From Kibdelosporangium aridum (GTDB lineage Bacteria; Actinomycetota; Actinomycetes; Mycobacteriales; Pseudonocardiaceae): a stretch of DNA of 64,000 nt. Made by a program: the position numbers and the translations under genes. A model generated the notes under the pieces. That model saw only the letters and a program-made list of their open reading frames with translations. It was not told the DNA's origin and searched no databases. Where the stretch lies: positions 558,001 to 622,000 of the forward strand of contig NZ_FWXV01000002.1 in the NCBI RefSeq assembly GCF_900176515.1, written 5' to 3'. Below are positions 48,589-58,460 of this stretch, in pieces. Within the stretch, counting starts at the first letter, position 1, and each line of letters starts with the position of its first letter.

Positions 48589-50241
48589 TTACCGCAACGC
48601 CCCCGGAGCCGATGCGGGCACGGCGGGCGACCTAGGCGCAACCGCGTCAATCCGTCGATACGGTGATCTTTGGTCCGGCCGTGGATCGGCTTCGCCCTTG
48701 TTGGGCCACAACGAGAATGCGCGCTCGGCCTGCGCGGTGATGGTCAGTGACGGGTTGACACCCAGGTTGGCCGTGATCGCCGCCCCGTCCACAACGGACA
48801 GACCAGGATAGTTGTGCACCCGGTGATACGGGTCGATCACGCCGGTCGACGAATCCTCGCCGATCGGGCAGCCGCCGATGAAATGCGCGGTGAGCGGTAC
48901 ATCGAAGATCTCGCCCCACGTTCCGCCCGCGACCCCGCCGATGTGCTTGGCGGTCAACTGGTTCGCCTGATGACCGGCGGGGATGAAGGACGGATTGGGT
49001 TCGCCGTGGCCCTGTTTGGACGTGTACTTTCCGCGCTTGTCCACATAGGTCGTGATCGAATTGTCCAGCGACTGCATCACGAGCAGGATGACCGTCCGCT
49101 CGCTCCACCGATATCCGTTGAGCAACCGCGCGGTCTGGATCGGGTGTTTCACCATGAACCGCAGCGCTTGTTTCCAACGTGGCACGTCGGACGCGCCATC
49201 GGTGGCGATCGTCTGCAGCAGGCTCATCGCGTTGCTGCCCTTGCCATAACGCACAGGCTCGATGTGCGTGTTCGCGTCCGGGTGGATCGACGACGTGATC
49301 GCGACACCGTGGCTGAAATCCCTTGCGGGATCCACCTTCAGCCGGGCCGCACCGACGATCGCCTCGGAGTTCGTCCTGGTCAGCTCGCCGAGCCTGGCGG
49401 AAAGCCTGGGCAGCGCGCCGGACCGGCGCATCTGGTGCAGCAGCTGCTGCGTCCCCCACGTGCCGGCCGCGAGCACCACATGCGACGCGGTCAGCGTGTG
49501 CCGGAACCGCGTTCCCGTCTTGCGGATCGCGACCTCGAACGATCCGTCCGCGCGCTCGGCGAGGCCCGTGACCGTGGTCAGCGGAATGATCTTGGCACCG
49601 GCCTGTTCGGCCAGGTACAGGTAGTTCTTCATCAACGTGTTCTTGGCGCCCACCCGGCAGCCGGTCATGCACGAGCCGCACTCGGTGCAGCCGGTGCGCG
49701 CGGGCCCGGCGCCACCGAAGAACGGGTCGTCGACCGTCTCACCCGGCTTGCCGAAGTACACGCCGACCGGTGTCGGGTGGTACGAGTCCGCGACGCCCAT
49801 CTCCGCGGCCACCTTCTGCATGACCTCGTCGGATGCCGTCACGGTCGGGTTGGTCACAACGCCGAGCATGCGGCTCGCCTGGTCGTAGTGCGGCGCCAGC
49901 TCGTCGCGCCAGTCAGTGATGTGCGCCCACTGTTTGTCCTGGTAGAACGGGTCGAGCGGGCGGTAGAGGGTGTTCGCGTAGACCAGCGAACCCCCGCCGA
50001 CGCCCGCACCGGCCAGCACCATCACGTCCCGCAGCAGGTGGATGCGCTGGATGCCGAAGCACCCGACCGCGGGCGCCCACAGGTAGCGGCGCAGGTCCCA
50101 CGAGGTCTTGGCGAACTCGTCGTCGGCGAACCGCCTGCCCGCCTCGATCACGGCGACGCGGTAGCCCTTCTCGGTCAGCCGGAGCGCGGCGACGCTGCCA
50201 CCGAAACCCGAGCCGACGACGATGACGTCGTAGTCAACCAT
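48589..50241 (-). CDS. choD: ChoD-like GMC flavin oxidoreductase (annotated cholesterol oxidase)
   Basis: 550 residues. N-terminal FAD-binding DYDVIVVGSGFGGSVAALRL; AGAGVGGGSLVYANT; C-terminal GMC segment with FIGGCPIGEDSSTGVIDPYHRVH and VVDGAAITANLGVNPSLT. A cysteine cluster CTECGSCMTGC (near residue 185) suggests a bound Fe-S cluster or metal, as in Rv3409c-type proteins. Position next to guaB3-guaB2 matches M. tuberculosis choD. The true substrate of this class is debated; cholesterol oxidase is only the customary label. It overlaps the acetyltransferase gene by 8 bases. Confidence 0.85.
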   Translation of the reverse strand: MVDYDVIVVGSGFGGSVAALRLTEKGYRVAVIEAGRRFADDEFAKTSWDLRRYLWAPAVGCFGIQRIHLLRDVMVLAGAGVGGGSLVYANTLYRPLDPFYQDKQWAHITDWRDELAPHYDQASRMLGVVTNPTVTASDEVMQKVAAEMGVADSYHPTPVGVYFGKPGETVDDPFFGGAGPARTGCTECGSCMTGCRVGAKNTLMKNYLYLAEQAGAKIIPLTTVTGLAERADGSFEVAIRKTGTRFRHTLTASHVVLAAGTWGTQQLLHQMRRSGALPRLSARLGELTRTNSEAIVGAARLKVDPARDFSHGVAITSSIHPDANTHIEPVRYGKGSNAMSLLQTIATDGASDVPRWKQALRFMVKHPIQTARLLNGYRWSERTVILLVMQSLDNSITTYVDKRGKYTSKQGHGEPNPSFIPAGHQANQLTAKHIGGVAGGTWGEIFDVPLTAHFIGGCPIGEDSSTGVIDPYHRVHNYPGLSVVDGAAITANLGVNPSLTITAQAERAFSLWPNKGEADPRPDQRSPYRRIDAVAPRSPAVPASAPGALR

Positions 50242-50791
50242 CCCTCGAATCTAGTTCGGCGGACGCGTTCTGACTAGGAGTAAGTTTCTCGCCAGTAACG
50301 TCCGTTCGGAGCAAGCTGTACGCGACGAGATCACGGTGCTCACCACCCCGCAGCTGCGCGCCCCGCACGACGCCCTCGCGAGTGAACCCGGCCTTCTCCA
50401 ATGCCCGCTGAGCTGGGATGTTCGTAATATCTGTGCTCGCCTGGACCCGGTTGGCCGGTGTCGTTTCGAACAGGTAGAGGGCCAGCGCCCGCGTCGCCGC
50501 GCTGCCGATACCGCGCTTCCGGACCGTGGGCAGCAAGCCGATACCGAGGTCGAACGCCCGCGACCGGACTGACGGCCCGTAGTCCACCGGGTGCCAGGTC
50601 ATGTCACCGAGCAGTTCGACGCCGTCCGGCGTGGTCACCACTACCCGAGAGACCTCCAGCGGAGGTGGCTGATCATCCCGGTCCGGGTCGAAGGCGCTGT
50701 CTTGGCGCGCGGACAGGAAGTCCTTGTCGCCGTCCAGCACCTTGGCGAGAGCGAAGCCGTCACCCTTCACCACGATCTCGCGTGCGGTCAC
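50234..50791 (-). CDS. GNAT-family N-acetyltransferase (first of a tandem pair)
   Basis: 185 residues. GNAT features are GIGLLPTVRKRGIGSAATRAL (acetyl-CoA loop) and ALEKAGFTREGVVRGAQLRGG, of the RimJ/RimL type that acetylates protein N-termini or small amines. It overlaps choD by 8 bases and the second acetyltransferase by 4, so the three are co-transcribed. ATG or GTG choice is clear from the overlap (start 50791). Clearly related to the neighbour at 50788-51291 (shared GDGFALA, TWHPV and LRGG text). Confidence 0.85.
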   Translation of the reverse strand: MTAREIVVKGDGFALAKVLDGDKDFLSARQDSAFDPDRDDQPPPLEVSRVVVTTPDGVELLGDMTWHPVDYGPSVRSRAFDLGIGLLPTVRKRGIGSAATRALALYLFETTPANRVQASTDITNIPAQRALEKAGFTREGVVRGAQLRGGEHRDLVAYSLLRTDVTGEKLTPSQNASAELDSRDG

Positions 50792-51291
50792 GGGATCGGG
50801 TCCGTCCGCAGCAGGCTGTAGCTGATCATGTCCTGGCGTTTCCCCCCGCGTAACTGTGCGCCGCGCAGCACACCTTCCCGGGTGAAACCCGCCTTTTCAA
50901 GGGATTTCTGCGCGCGCACGTTGGTCACGTCCGTACTGCCCTCGATCCGGTCGACGTCGGTCGTGGCGAACAGGTGCCGGACAAGGGCCTTGAGCACGGC
51001 GGTGCCGATCCCCTTGCCACGTTTGTTGGGCAGCAGGTGCCGGCCGAAATTCCACGCCAGGCAGCCATAGGACGGCCCGTAGCTGACCGGGTGCCACGTC
51101 ACCTGACCGAGCAGCTCCCTGCCGCTCTCGTCGGTGATCGCCAGCCGGTGGACGGGATACTGGATCGGCATGTCGCGTCCGTCATGGTCCACGTCGAACG
51201 CCTTGTCACTGTGTTCATCGAGGTACTCGCGATCGCCATCGGCGAGTTCAGCCAAGGCGAAGCCGTCGCCACGGACCACGATCTTGCGCAC
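50788..51291 (-). CDS. GNAT-family N-acetyltransferase (second of the pair)
   Basis: 167 residues beginning GTG 51291 with GGGG about 5 bases upstream. Acetyl-CoA motif LLPNKRGKGIGTAVLKAL, then SLEKAGFTREGVLRGAQLRGG. It differs from its twin in lacking the 18-residue Thr/Glu tail and in its acidic middle (EHSDKAFDVDHDG). A duplication of the acetyltransferase within the choD operon is the simplest explanation. Target unknown. Confidence 0.85.
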   Translation of the reverse strand: MRKIVVRGDGFALAELADGDREYLDEHSDKAFDVDHDGRDMPIQYPVHRLAITDESGRELLGQVTWHPVSYGPSYGCLAWNFGRHLLPNKRGKGIGTAVLKALVRHLFATTDVDRIEGSTDVTNVRAQKSLEKAGFTREGVLRGAQLRGGKRQDMISYSLLRTDPIP

Positions 51292-51341
51292 GCCAACCCC
51301 CAGGTCGGTTTGGAGAGGTCTGGGTGATTTCTAGCACCCAG

Positions 51342-51956
51342 TTACCCCAACCCCGTCCCGATTTCACGAGTTCCGAGCGCCAACTCCAGGGCACGGCTCA
51401 TCGCCGCACGCACATCGTCAGGTCCGTCGCCCCGCTGCAGGCTGACCAGGGCAGCGGCATTGATCGCACCCAGGACCCCACCGACCAGCGCGGCAGCGTC
51501 GATCACCGGGAGCTGATCGGAAAACGACTGGTGCACCGCGTCGATCAGAACGGCCTGCCCGGTGAGCAAGCGCTGCGCCAGACCCGCCTGGAGCGCGGGC
51601 ACGGTCGCGATCAGGCGCGCCCGCAGCGCGGCGAGCCCGTCGGGCAGATCGGTCTGCCAGGCATCGGTGATCATCTCCTGCGCCGCACGCCGCAGCACAT
51701 CGGCAACCGATTCACCCGCCTTCCGCTCGGCGATTGCCTGTACGCCAAGGTCAAACCGCCACTCGGCGTTGGCGAGCAGCACGTCTTCCTTCGTCGGGAA
51801 ATGCAGGAAGAACGTCCTCGTCGAGACGTCGGCAGCCTCCGCGATCTCGGCGACTGTCGTGTCCTGGAAGCCTTTGGCCTCGAACAACTCGACAGCCGCC
51901 TCGATCAGCGCCTGGCGTGTGCGCTGCTTCTTGCGCTCTCGGCGCCCCTCAGTCAC
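51342..51956 (-). CDS. TetR-family transcriptional regulator
   Basis: 204 residues. N-terminal helix-turn-helix (about 10-55; ALIEAAVELFEAKGFQDTTV, ADVSTRTFFLHFPTKEDVLL), then an all-helical ligand domain. It is divergent from the SDR gene, and a 33-bp inverted repeat (51978-52010) lies between. It likely represses both, released by a lipid- or CoA-type ligand (inference from SDR partnership). Confidence 0.9.
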   Translation of the reverse strand: MTEGRRERKKQRTRQALIEAAVELFEAKGFQDTTVAEIAEAADVSTRTFFLHFPTKEDVLLANAEWRFDLGVQAIAERKAGESVADVLRRAAQEMITDAWQTDLPDGLAALRARLIATVPALQAGLAQRLLTGQAVLIDAVHQSFSDQLPVIDAAALVGGVLGAINAAALVSLQRGDGPDDVRAAMSRALELALGTREIGTGLG

Positions 51957-51977
51957 GCGAGGACTATACGACAGTCG

Positions 51978-52010
51978 ATGAATTGCTACACTCGATGCAT
52001 CTATTCATCT
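51978..52010. promoter_or_regulatory. Operator-like inverted repeat between TetR and SDR genes
   Basis: GATGAAT (51978-51984) and its complement ATTCATC (52004-52010), 19 bases apart, ending 20 bases before ATG 52031. Candidate TetR-family operator. Confidence 0.55.
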
Positions 52011-52030
52011 CGTGCAGCATTGGGGGCATC

Positions 52031-53272
52031 ATGGGAGCACTGGCCGGACGCGTCGTTCTCATCACCGGCGCAGGTCGCGGGATCGGACGTGCGGAAGCGC
52101 TGTTCTTCGCCGCTGAAGGCGCGAAGGTCGTGGTCAACGACCCGGGCGTCGAGCCGGACGGCACGGGAGGTGACGCAGCAGTCGCGGCCGCCGTCGCCGA
52201 CGAGATCGTTGCCCGCGGCGGTGAGGCAGTGGCGAACACCGACAGCGTCAGCGACTGGGACGGCGCCCAGCGCATGGTTCAGACAGCCATCGACACGTTC
52301 GGGGACCTGCACGTCGTGGTGAACAACGCCACGATCAAGGCCGACCGCGCCATGACCACCATGACCGAGAGCCAGTTCGACGACGTGGTCGCGGTGAAGC
52401 TGAAGGGCACGTTCGCAGTCAGCCGGTGGGCAGCGCGCTATTGGCAAGCGCAGCACGCGGCCGGAATCCGTGTCGACCGGGCGATCGTGAACACCTCATC
52501 CGGCTCCGGACTCGTGAACCCGTTGCCTGGACAGGCGAACTACGCAGCTGCCAACGCGGGCGTCGCCGCGATGACGATCTCCAACGCGCTCGAACTCGCC
52601 CGCCATGGCGTGCGGGTCAACTGCATCTCGCCGTCGATGGCCCGCACCCGGCTCACCCTCGAAGTGCCAGGGGTCAACGCGGATCCTCAGGCGATCGCGC
52701 CGGTCGCCGCCTATCTCGCTACCGAGGACTGCCCGCTGACCGGTCAGGTACTCGGGGTCAGCGCGGTCCCTCGCGCGCAGGTACCCGCGGTCGGCACCGT
52801 CCCCAGCGCGCAAGTACCCACGGTCGACGCCGCCCCTCGCGGGCAAGTTCCCGCGGTCGACGCCGCCCCTCGCGGGCAAGTTCCCGCGGCCGGCGCCCTC
52901 CCCAGCGCCCAGGTACCCGCGGTCAGCACCGGCCCCAGCGCACAAGTACCGGTGGTCAGTGCGGTCCCTCGCGCACAAGCTCCCGCGGTCAGCGCCGCCC
53001 CCCGCGCGCCTTCCGAACTCGGCAACGAGCGAGGCGGCCATCCAGTTCCAAGGCTGCACGGTTGCACCGTCACGATCAACAACGGCTGGTCTCCTGGCGC
53101 ACAAGTAAGCCGCGATGGTTCACCGTGGACAGTCGCTGAACTCGGTGCGGCGCTTGGCGAACTTCCCTTTCCTGACCAGTTCGAGAAGCTCGCCGCCGCA
53201 CTCGCGGGCGCGCTGGGCGCCGCAGGCCGGGAGGAAATCCAGCGGATGATCGACGCACAGCTTGACAAGTGA
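52031..53272 (+). CDS. SDR-family oxidoreductase interrupted by an in-frame 33-bp repeat array
   Basis: 413 residues. The N-terminal SDR domain is normal: VVLITGAGRGIGRAEA, NDPG (NAD-type acidic residue), VVNNAT, the active-site Ser (NTSSGSG) and Tyr-Lys-like NYAAANAGVAA. It resembles steroid/acyl-CoA type 17-beta-HSD-like bacterial enzymes. After LTGQVLGV (residues 237-243) eight 11-residue repeats and a short spacer are inserted before the conserved end HGCTVTINNGWSPG. A 17-beta-HSD4-like tail (FPDQFEKLAAALAGALGAAG) follows. ATG 52031 is the start; upstream frame text is operator. Its Lys is not obvious, so activity is uncertain. Confidence 0.88.
   Translation: MGALAGRVVLITGAGRGIGRAEALFFAAEGAKVVVNDPGVEPDGTGGDAAVAAAVADEIVARGGEAVANTDSVSDWDGAQRMVQTAIDTFGDLHVVVNNATIKADRAMTTMTESQFDDVVAVKLKGTFAVSRWAARYWQAQHAAGIRVDRAIVNTSSGSGLVNPLPGQANYAAANAGVAAMTISNALELARHGVRVNCISPSMARTRLTLEVPGVNADPQAIAPVAAYLATEDCPLTGQVLGVSAVPRAQVPAVGTVPSAQVPTVDAAPRGQVPAVDAAPRGQVPAAGALPSAQVPAVSTGPSAQVPVVSAVPRAQAPAVSAAPRAPSELGNERGGHPVPRLHGCTVTINNGWSPGAQVSRDGSPWTVAELGAALGELPFPDQFEKLAAALAGALGAAGREEIQRMIDAQLDK
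52748..53011 (+). repeat. Eight in-frame 33-bp repeats within the SDR gene
   Basis: Units start at 52748, 52781, 52814, 52847, 52880, 52913, 52946 and 52979, each encoding eleven residues of the form VPAVxxxPxAQ (for example VPAVDAAPRGQ). Units three and four are almost identical at DNA level, indicating recent duplication. The array is in frame and stop-free and sits in a surface loop before the last SDR strand. Confidence 0.93.
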
Positions 53273-53285
53273 TTCAGCCTCTGAT

Positions 53286-53347
53286 CGCCAGACCCGGCCT
53301 TGATGGGGCCAGTCCCTGTTCGCCAGACCCGACCTTGATGGGGTCAG
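53286..53347. repeat. 27-bp direct repeat at the guaB3 stop codon
   Basis: CGCCAGACCCGGCC plus TTGATGGGGCCAG (53286-53312) is repeated at 53321-53347 with two differences, GGCC/GGCC versus GACC/GGTC. Each copy forms a 4-bp hairpin around TTGATGG, and the two changes are compensatory (G-C to A-T). The second copy includes the guaB3 stop codon. Confidence 0.8.
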
Positions 53348-54477
53348 CCGCGGATCGTCAGGCCGACCTTCTGGAACTCCTTCAGGTCCGAGTATCCCGT
53401 TTTGGCCATCGCCCTGCGCAGCGCGCCGAAGAGGTTGTGCATGCCATCGGTGTCGGTGGACGGGCCGAACAGCAGCTTGCGCAGATCGACCTCGCTCTCC
53501 GCGGCGGGGACGACGCGGCTGCGCGGCAACGACGGGTGCGCCGCGGCAGCGGTCCAGTACAACCCGCCGCCTGGAGCCTCGCTCGCGGCGGCCAACGGCG
53601 CGCCGAGCATGACCGCGTCGGCGCCGCAGGCGATGGTCTTGGCGATGTCGCCGCTGGTCTCGATGCCACCGTCGGCGAGCACGTGTACGTACCGGCCGCC
53701 GGTCTCGTCGAGGTAGTCGCGGCGTGCGGCCGCTGCGTCGACGATCGCGGTTGCCATTGGCACGCCGATGCCGAGCACGCTGTCCGTTGACGTGACGCCG
53801 CTGCTGTAGCCGTAGCCGACGATGACGCCCGCTGCGCCTGTGCGCATGAGGTGCATCGCGGTGCGGTAGTCGTGCACGCCACCGGCGACTACCGGGATGT
53901 CGAGGTCCTCGATGAACTTCTTGAGGTTCAACGGTTCCCCGTCGCGGGCCACGTGCTCCGCCGACACGATCGTGCCCTGCACGACCAGGATTTCCACGCC
54001 TGCCGCAACGAGATCCGGGGTCAGCTCGCCCGCGCGCTGCGGGCTGACCCGCGCAGCGACCGTGACACCGGAGTCCCTGATCTCCTTGATCGACTGCGCG
54101 ACCAGGTCCGCCTGGATCGGCGCGGAGTGCAGTTCCTGCAACACCTTTGTCACGTCGGACGTCTCGCTTGCCCGTTCGGCGGCGTCCACGAGCCGGTCGA
54201 GCACATCGTCCACATTGGAGTGACGGGCCCACAGACCTTCCGCGTTGATCACGCCGAGGCCGCCGAGTTCGCCGATCGCCACCGCGGTGCGCGGCGAGAC
54301 GATCGCGTCGGTCGGGTGCGCGACCAACGGGATCTCGAAGCGGTACGCGTCGAGCTGCCATGCCGTGGACACGTCCTTGGACGAGCGCGTCCGGCGCGAC
54401 GGCACGATCTCGATGTCGTCAAGCTCGTAGGCGCGCCGGGCCGTCCGGCCCATGCCGATCTCGACAAGGTCCCGCAC
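53344..54477 (-). CDS. guaB3: GuaB3, IMP dehydrogenase/GMP reductase-family protein
   Basis: 377 residues, TIM barrel without CBS domains. Landmarks are VEIGMGRTARRAYELDDIEIV, NAEGLWARH, VVAGGVHDYRTAMHLM and the GYGYSSGVTSTDSVLGIG loop; the end is FGALRRAMAKTGYSDLKEFQKV. Catalytic status of GuaB3 proteins is uncertain; they accompany the true IMPDH in actinobacteria. GTG 54477 has GGAGG 7 bases upstream, whereas the longer frame reads into guaB2 out of frame. It is separated from guaB2 by 26 bases, same operon. Confidence 0.93.
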   Translation of the reverse strand: MRDLVEIGMGRTARRAYELDDIEIVPSRRTRSSKDVSTAWQLDAYRFEIPLVAHPTDAIVSPRTAVAIGELGGLGVINAEGLWARHSNVDDVLDRLVDAAERASETSDVTKVLQELHSAPIQADLVAQSIKEIRDSGVTVAARVSPQRAGELTPDLVAAGVEILVVQGTIVSAEHVARDGEPLNLKKFIEDLDIPVVAGGVHDYRTAMHLMRTGAAGVIVGYGYSSGVTSTDSVLGIGVPMATAIVDAAAARRDYLDETGGRYVHVLADGGIETSGDIAKTIACGADAVMLGAPLAAASEAPGGGLYWTAAAAHPSLPRSRVVPAAESEVDLRKLLFGPSTDTDGMHNLFGALRRAMAKTGYSDLKEFQKVGLTIRG

Positions 54478-54503
54478 TTGATGTCCTCCTGCTGCCATCG
54501 TCC

Positions 54504-56033
<1,530 letters not shown>

Positions 56034-56136
56034 CTACGCCTGATGTATGCGCTCGCCTGGCGTTTTCCCAGGCGAGAGGAGTTCACCTCATGGTATCTGG
56101 ACACGGCCCTTGGCCCGCCCGGTACCGTGCGAGACC

Positions 56137-56523
56137 GTGCCGCACGACTCATTGCCCCCAGACCCCTTCGCGGGCGACCCGGACGACCCCGCCCGGGCCA
56201 TCATCGACCACGACGACGAGGTCGAGCACCCGATGGGAGAGGACGAGCGGGCCGAACTGCTGACCGACCTGTCCGACCTGGCCGTCTACCAGGCCCTGCT
56301 GGAGCACCGCGGGGTCAAGGGCGTGGTCGTGGACTGCGGCGAGTGCCAAGAGCCGCACTACCACGACTGGGCCTTGCTGCGGGCCAGCCTTGAGCAGCTG
56401 CTGACCGACGGCCGGATGCGTCCGCACGAGCCCGCGTTCGATCCAGACCCAGGCGCGTACGTCAGCTGGGAGTACTGCCGTGGCTACGCGGACGGCGTGA
56501 CCGCGTCGGAGAACGCCCGCTAG
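56137..56523 (+). CDS. DUF5319 protein (Rv3412-like)
   Basis: 128 residues, acidic. The motif VDCGECQEPHYHDW (CxxC and HxH) suggests a zinc site, and the domain from DEVEHPMGEDERAEL to SWEYCRGYADG is conserved in actinobacteria. GTG 56137 (PHDSLPPDPFAGDPDDP) is the family-type start; TACCGT at 56123-56128 and no ribosome site suggest a leaderless message. Divergent from guaB2 and convergent with rsdA across a strong hairpin, exactly as in the Rv3411c-Rv3412-Rv3413c region. Function unknown. Confidence 0.82.
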   Translation: MPHDSLPPDPFAGDPDDPARAIIDHDDEVEHPMGEDERAELLTDLSDLAVYQALLEHRGVKGVVVDCGECQEPHYHDWALLRASLEQLLTDGRMRPHEPAFDPDPGAYVSWEYCRGYADGVTASENAR

Positions 56524-56530
56524 AGACGGG

Positions 56531-56582
56531 TCAACCCTCGTGGGTGGTCAGTCGGTTTCGAGTGACCACCCACGAGGGTTGA
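56531..56582. terminator. Bidirectional terminator between DUF5319 and rsdA genes
   Basis: A perfect 20-bp stem, TCAACCCTCGTGGGTGGTCA and its complement, with a 12-base loop, followed on the plus strand by CTTGTCTGCTTTTC. The inner 12 bases are the same as at 40634-40668, in the opposite orientation by loop sequence. Confidence 0.9.
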
Positions 56583-56594
56583 CTTGTCTGCTTT

Positions 56595-57617
56595 TCAGGA
56601 ACCTGTGTTGGTCTGCGGCTCCACGGCCTCGGTGCCGACGCTGCCGTCACCAGGCCTGCCACCGTCACCAGGCGTCTCGCTGCGCGGCGGCCCGCTGCCG
56701 GGGTCACCGCTGCCGTTGCTGCCCGAGTTCGGCGGGTTGCCCGAGGACGAACTGGACGACGGCGGCTCGGAGTTCGACGGGTTCGACGGCTGCTGCGATG
56801 GCGGAGAGCTCGGCGTCGGAGTCGTCGACGAGGAACTCGCCGGCGGCTTGGACGAGTCGGAGCGGGGCACCGTCGACGTCACCGGAGGCGGATAGGGCCC
56901 CATGGTCAGCTGCTCGAGCAGGGACTCGTGCTCGGCCTGCAGCACGTCCTTGCCGTCCTCGCTGGAGACGTCCGGCAGCGCGCTGCCCGCGGCGGCCAGT
57001 GCGTCCTTCGCCTCGTTGATCTTGCCTTGTTCCAGTGCTTGCTGTGCGTCGTTCAAGTCGGTGCGCACGGACTTGGCGGCTTCCACCGAGCGTGCGTGAT
57101 CCGCGTAGAGGACCTTGCTCAAACCCCAGAGCGCGTCGCCGGGTTCGGCTTCCCGCGCAGCCATCCCTACGCCAGCGAACGCGACCGCGAGCACGGCGGC
57201 AGCCGCCGCGACCGGGACGAGCATTCGTGGCCTGCGTCTCCGTGCCGATCGTGCCGCGGTGACAGTCGCCACAGCGGTCTTGGTGTCCACGATCTCCGGT
57301 ACGGGGACACTGTCCACATCCTGGCGCCACGCGAGCAGCAGCGCGTTGAGCTGCTCGTCGTCGAAGTCCACGGACTCGGCATCACCGTTGGTCTTGGCCG
57401 CAAGGGCGTCAAGCAGCGCGTCGTCCGCGCGCACCTGCGCCAGGTCGTCGGCCTCTTCAAGGTCAAGTGCCGAGAAGTATTCATTTTCTGTCGAAACGTG
57501 GGTATCGTCACGTTCCGTGGACATAGCGCCCGAGGTGACCGGGTGATGGTCACCCGATCGGCCGGTCTGCGGCGACTCGGGTGACTCTCTGCCGTCACTT
57601 TCGTGCCGGTCGGCCAT
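56595..57617 (-). CDS. rsdA: Anti-sigma-D factor RsdA-like membrane protein
   Basis: 340 residues. The cytoplasmic N-terminal region (about 1-130) contains FSALDLEEADDLAQVRADDALLDALA, the sigma-binding segment of RsdA. One membrane helix (MLVPVAAAAAVLAVAFAGVGMAA) follows, then a coiled segment (KSVRTDLNDAQQALEQGKINEAKD) and a Ser/Pro/Gly-rich extracellular tail. It holds SigD inactive until proteolysis. The ATG directly abuts the sigD stop (TGAATG) with GGAGG upstream. Operon and synteny match Rv3413c-sigD. Confidence 0.88.
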   Translation of the reverse strand: MADRHESDGRESPESPQTGRSGDHHPVTSGAMSTERDDTHVSTENEYFSALDLEEADDLAQVRADDALLDALAAKTNGDAESVDFDDEQLNALLLAWRQDVDSVPVPEIVDTKTAVATVTAARSARRRRPRMLVPVAAAAAVLAVAFAGVGMAAREAEPGDALWGLSKVLYADHARSVEAAKSVRTDLNDAQQALEQGKINEAKDALAAAGSALPDVSSEDGKDVLQAEHESLLEQLTMGPYPPPVTSTVPRSDSSKPPASSSSTTPTPSSPPSQQPSNPSNSEPPSSSSSSGNPPNSGSNGSGDPGSGPPRSETPGDGGRPGDGSVGTEAVEPQTNTGS

Positions 57618-58190
57618 TCAGACCACCTCCTCCGCTGACAGAGTCTTTCGTAGCCGTGCCAAAGCGCGGTGCTGGGCCACCCGGACGGCCCCTGGAGTCG
57701 ATCCCACCGCTTCGGCGGTCTCCTCCGCGGACAGCCCCACGACCACCCGCAGCACCACGATCTCGCGTTGTTTGTCGGGCAGGACGTCCAACAGTTGCTT
57801 CATGCGCCTGGTCAGCTCGCCTTGCATCGCCCGTTGTTCTGGACCCGCGTCGGTTTCCGGTTCGTCAGGTACGTCGGCCACTGGCTCCGAACGGTTACGC
57901 GCAGCCGCTCGATGAGCGTCTGCCACTTTGTGCGCGGCGATGCCGTACACAAAGGCCAGGAATGGCCTGCCTTGATCGCGGTAGCTCGGCAGAGCTGTGA
58001 GTACCGCGAGGCACACCTCCTGGGCGACGTCGTCCGCCGAAGCGAATGAACGTTCCTGCCTACCGACCCGTGCGCGGCAGTACCGCACCACGAGGGGACG
58101 TATGGACGCCAATACACGACCGACCGCCTGAGGGTCACCCTCGACGGCAGCGCTCACTGAAGCGTCCAGTCCGTCCCCCAAATTCGTCAT
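57618..58190 (-). CDS. sigD: ECF sigma factor SigD
   Basis: 190 residues. Region 2 is LVVRYCRARVGRQERSFAS, DDVAQEVCLAVLTALPSYRD and FLAFVYGIAAHKVADAHRAA. Region 4 is LPDKQREIVVLRVVVGLSAEETAEAVGST. This is the SigD family that controls cell-envelope and ribosomal genes in stationary phase/starvation, regulated by RsdA. ATG 58190 (MTNLGDGLDASV) is preferred; GTG 58265 opens the same frame with a less typical extension. It precedes rsdA with no gap. Confidence 0.93.
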   Translation of the reverse strand: MTNLGDGLDASVSAAVEGDPQAVGRVLASIRPLVVRYCRARVGRQERSFASADDVAQEVCLAVLTALPSYRDQGRPFLAFVYGIAAHKVADAHRAAARNRSEPVADVPDEPETDAGPEQRAMQGELTRRMKQLLDVLPDKQREIVVLRVVVGLSAEETAEAVGSTPGAVRVAQHRALARLRKTLSAEEVV

Positions 58191-58401
58191 CGCAGACAAC
58201 AGCCTTGGCGTTACTCGTAGGCGTCCGACAGTAACCGTCACCGTGCGCGGAGTATCCCCCGTCACGGTGACAACTTCCTCACCGTACCGGTCACCCCCAA
58301 GCGGACTAACCGCCGGATGGGGCTTTGTAGTCGGATCCGACCACTGAGGACCGACGTGTCTTACGCGGCCTTGCGGTCACTGTCGTTTCCGGCATGCGGA
58401 A

Positions 58402-58429
58402 CGGCCCGAGGTCACCAACCCCCGGGCCG
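58402..58429 (-). terminator. Terminator after the response-regulator remnant
   Basis: CGGCCCGAGG / CCCCGGGCCG with an 8-base loop and one mismatch, 32 bases past the stop at 58461. It implies the remnant region is still transcribed or was until recently. Confidence 0.6.
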
Positions 58430-58460
58430 CACCACGTTGTAGATAGTCGTCGATCCGCCG

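Noticed and set aside
52748..53011. Frameshift or assembly noise in the SDR gene
   Set aside because: All eight units keep frame and exact 33-base spacing, and the conserved SDR end follows in the same frame.
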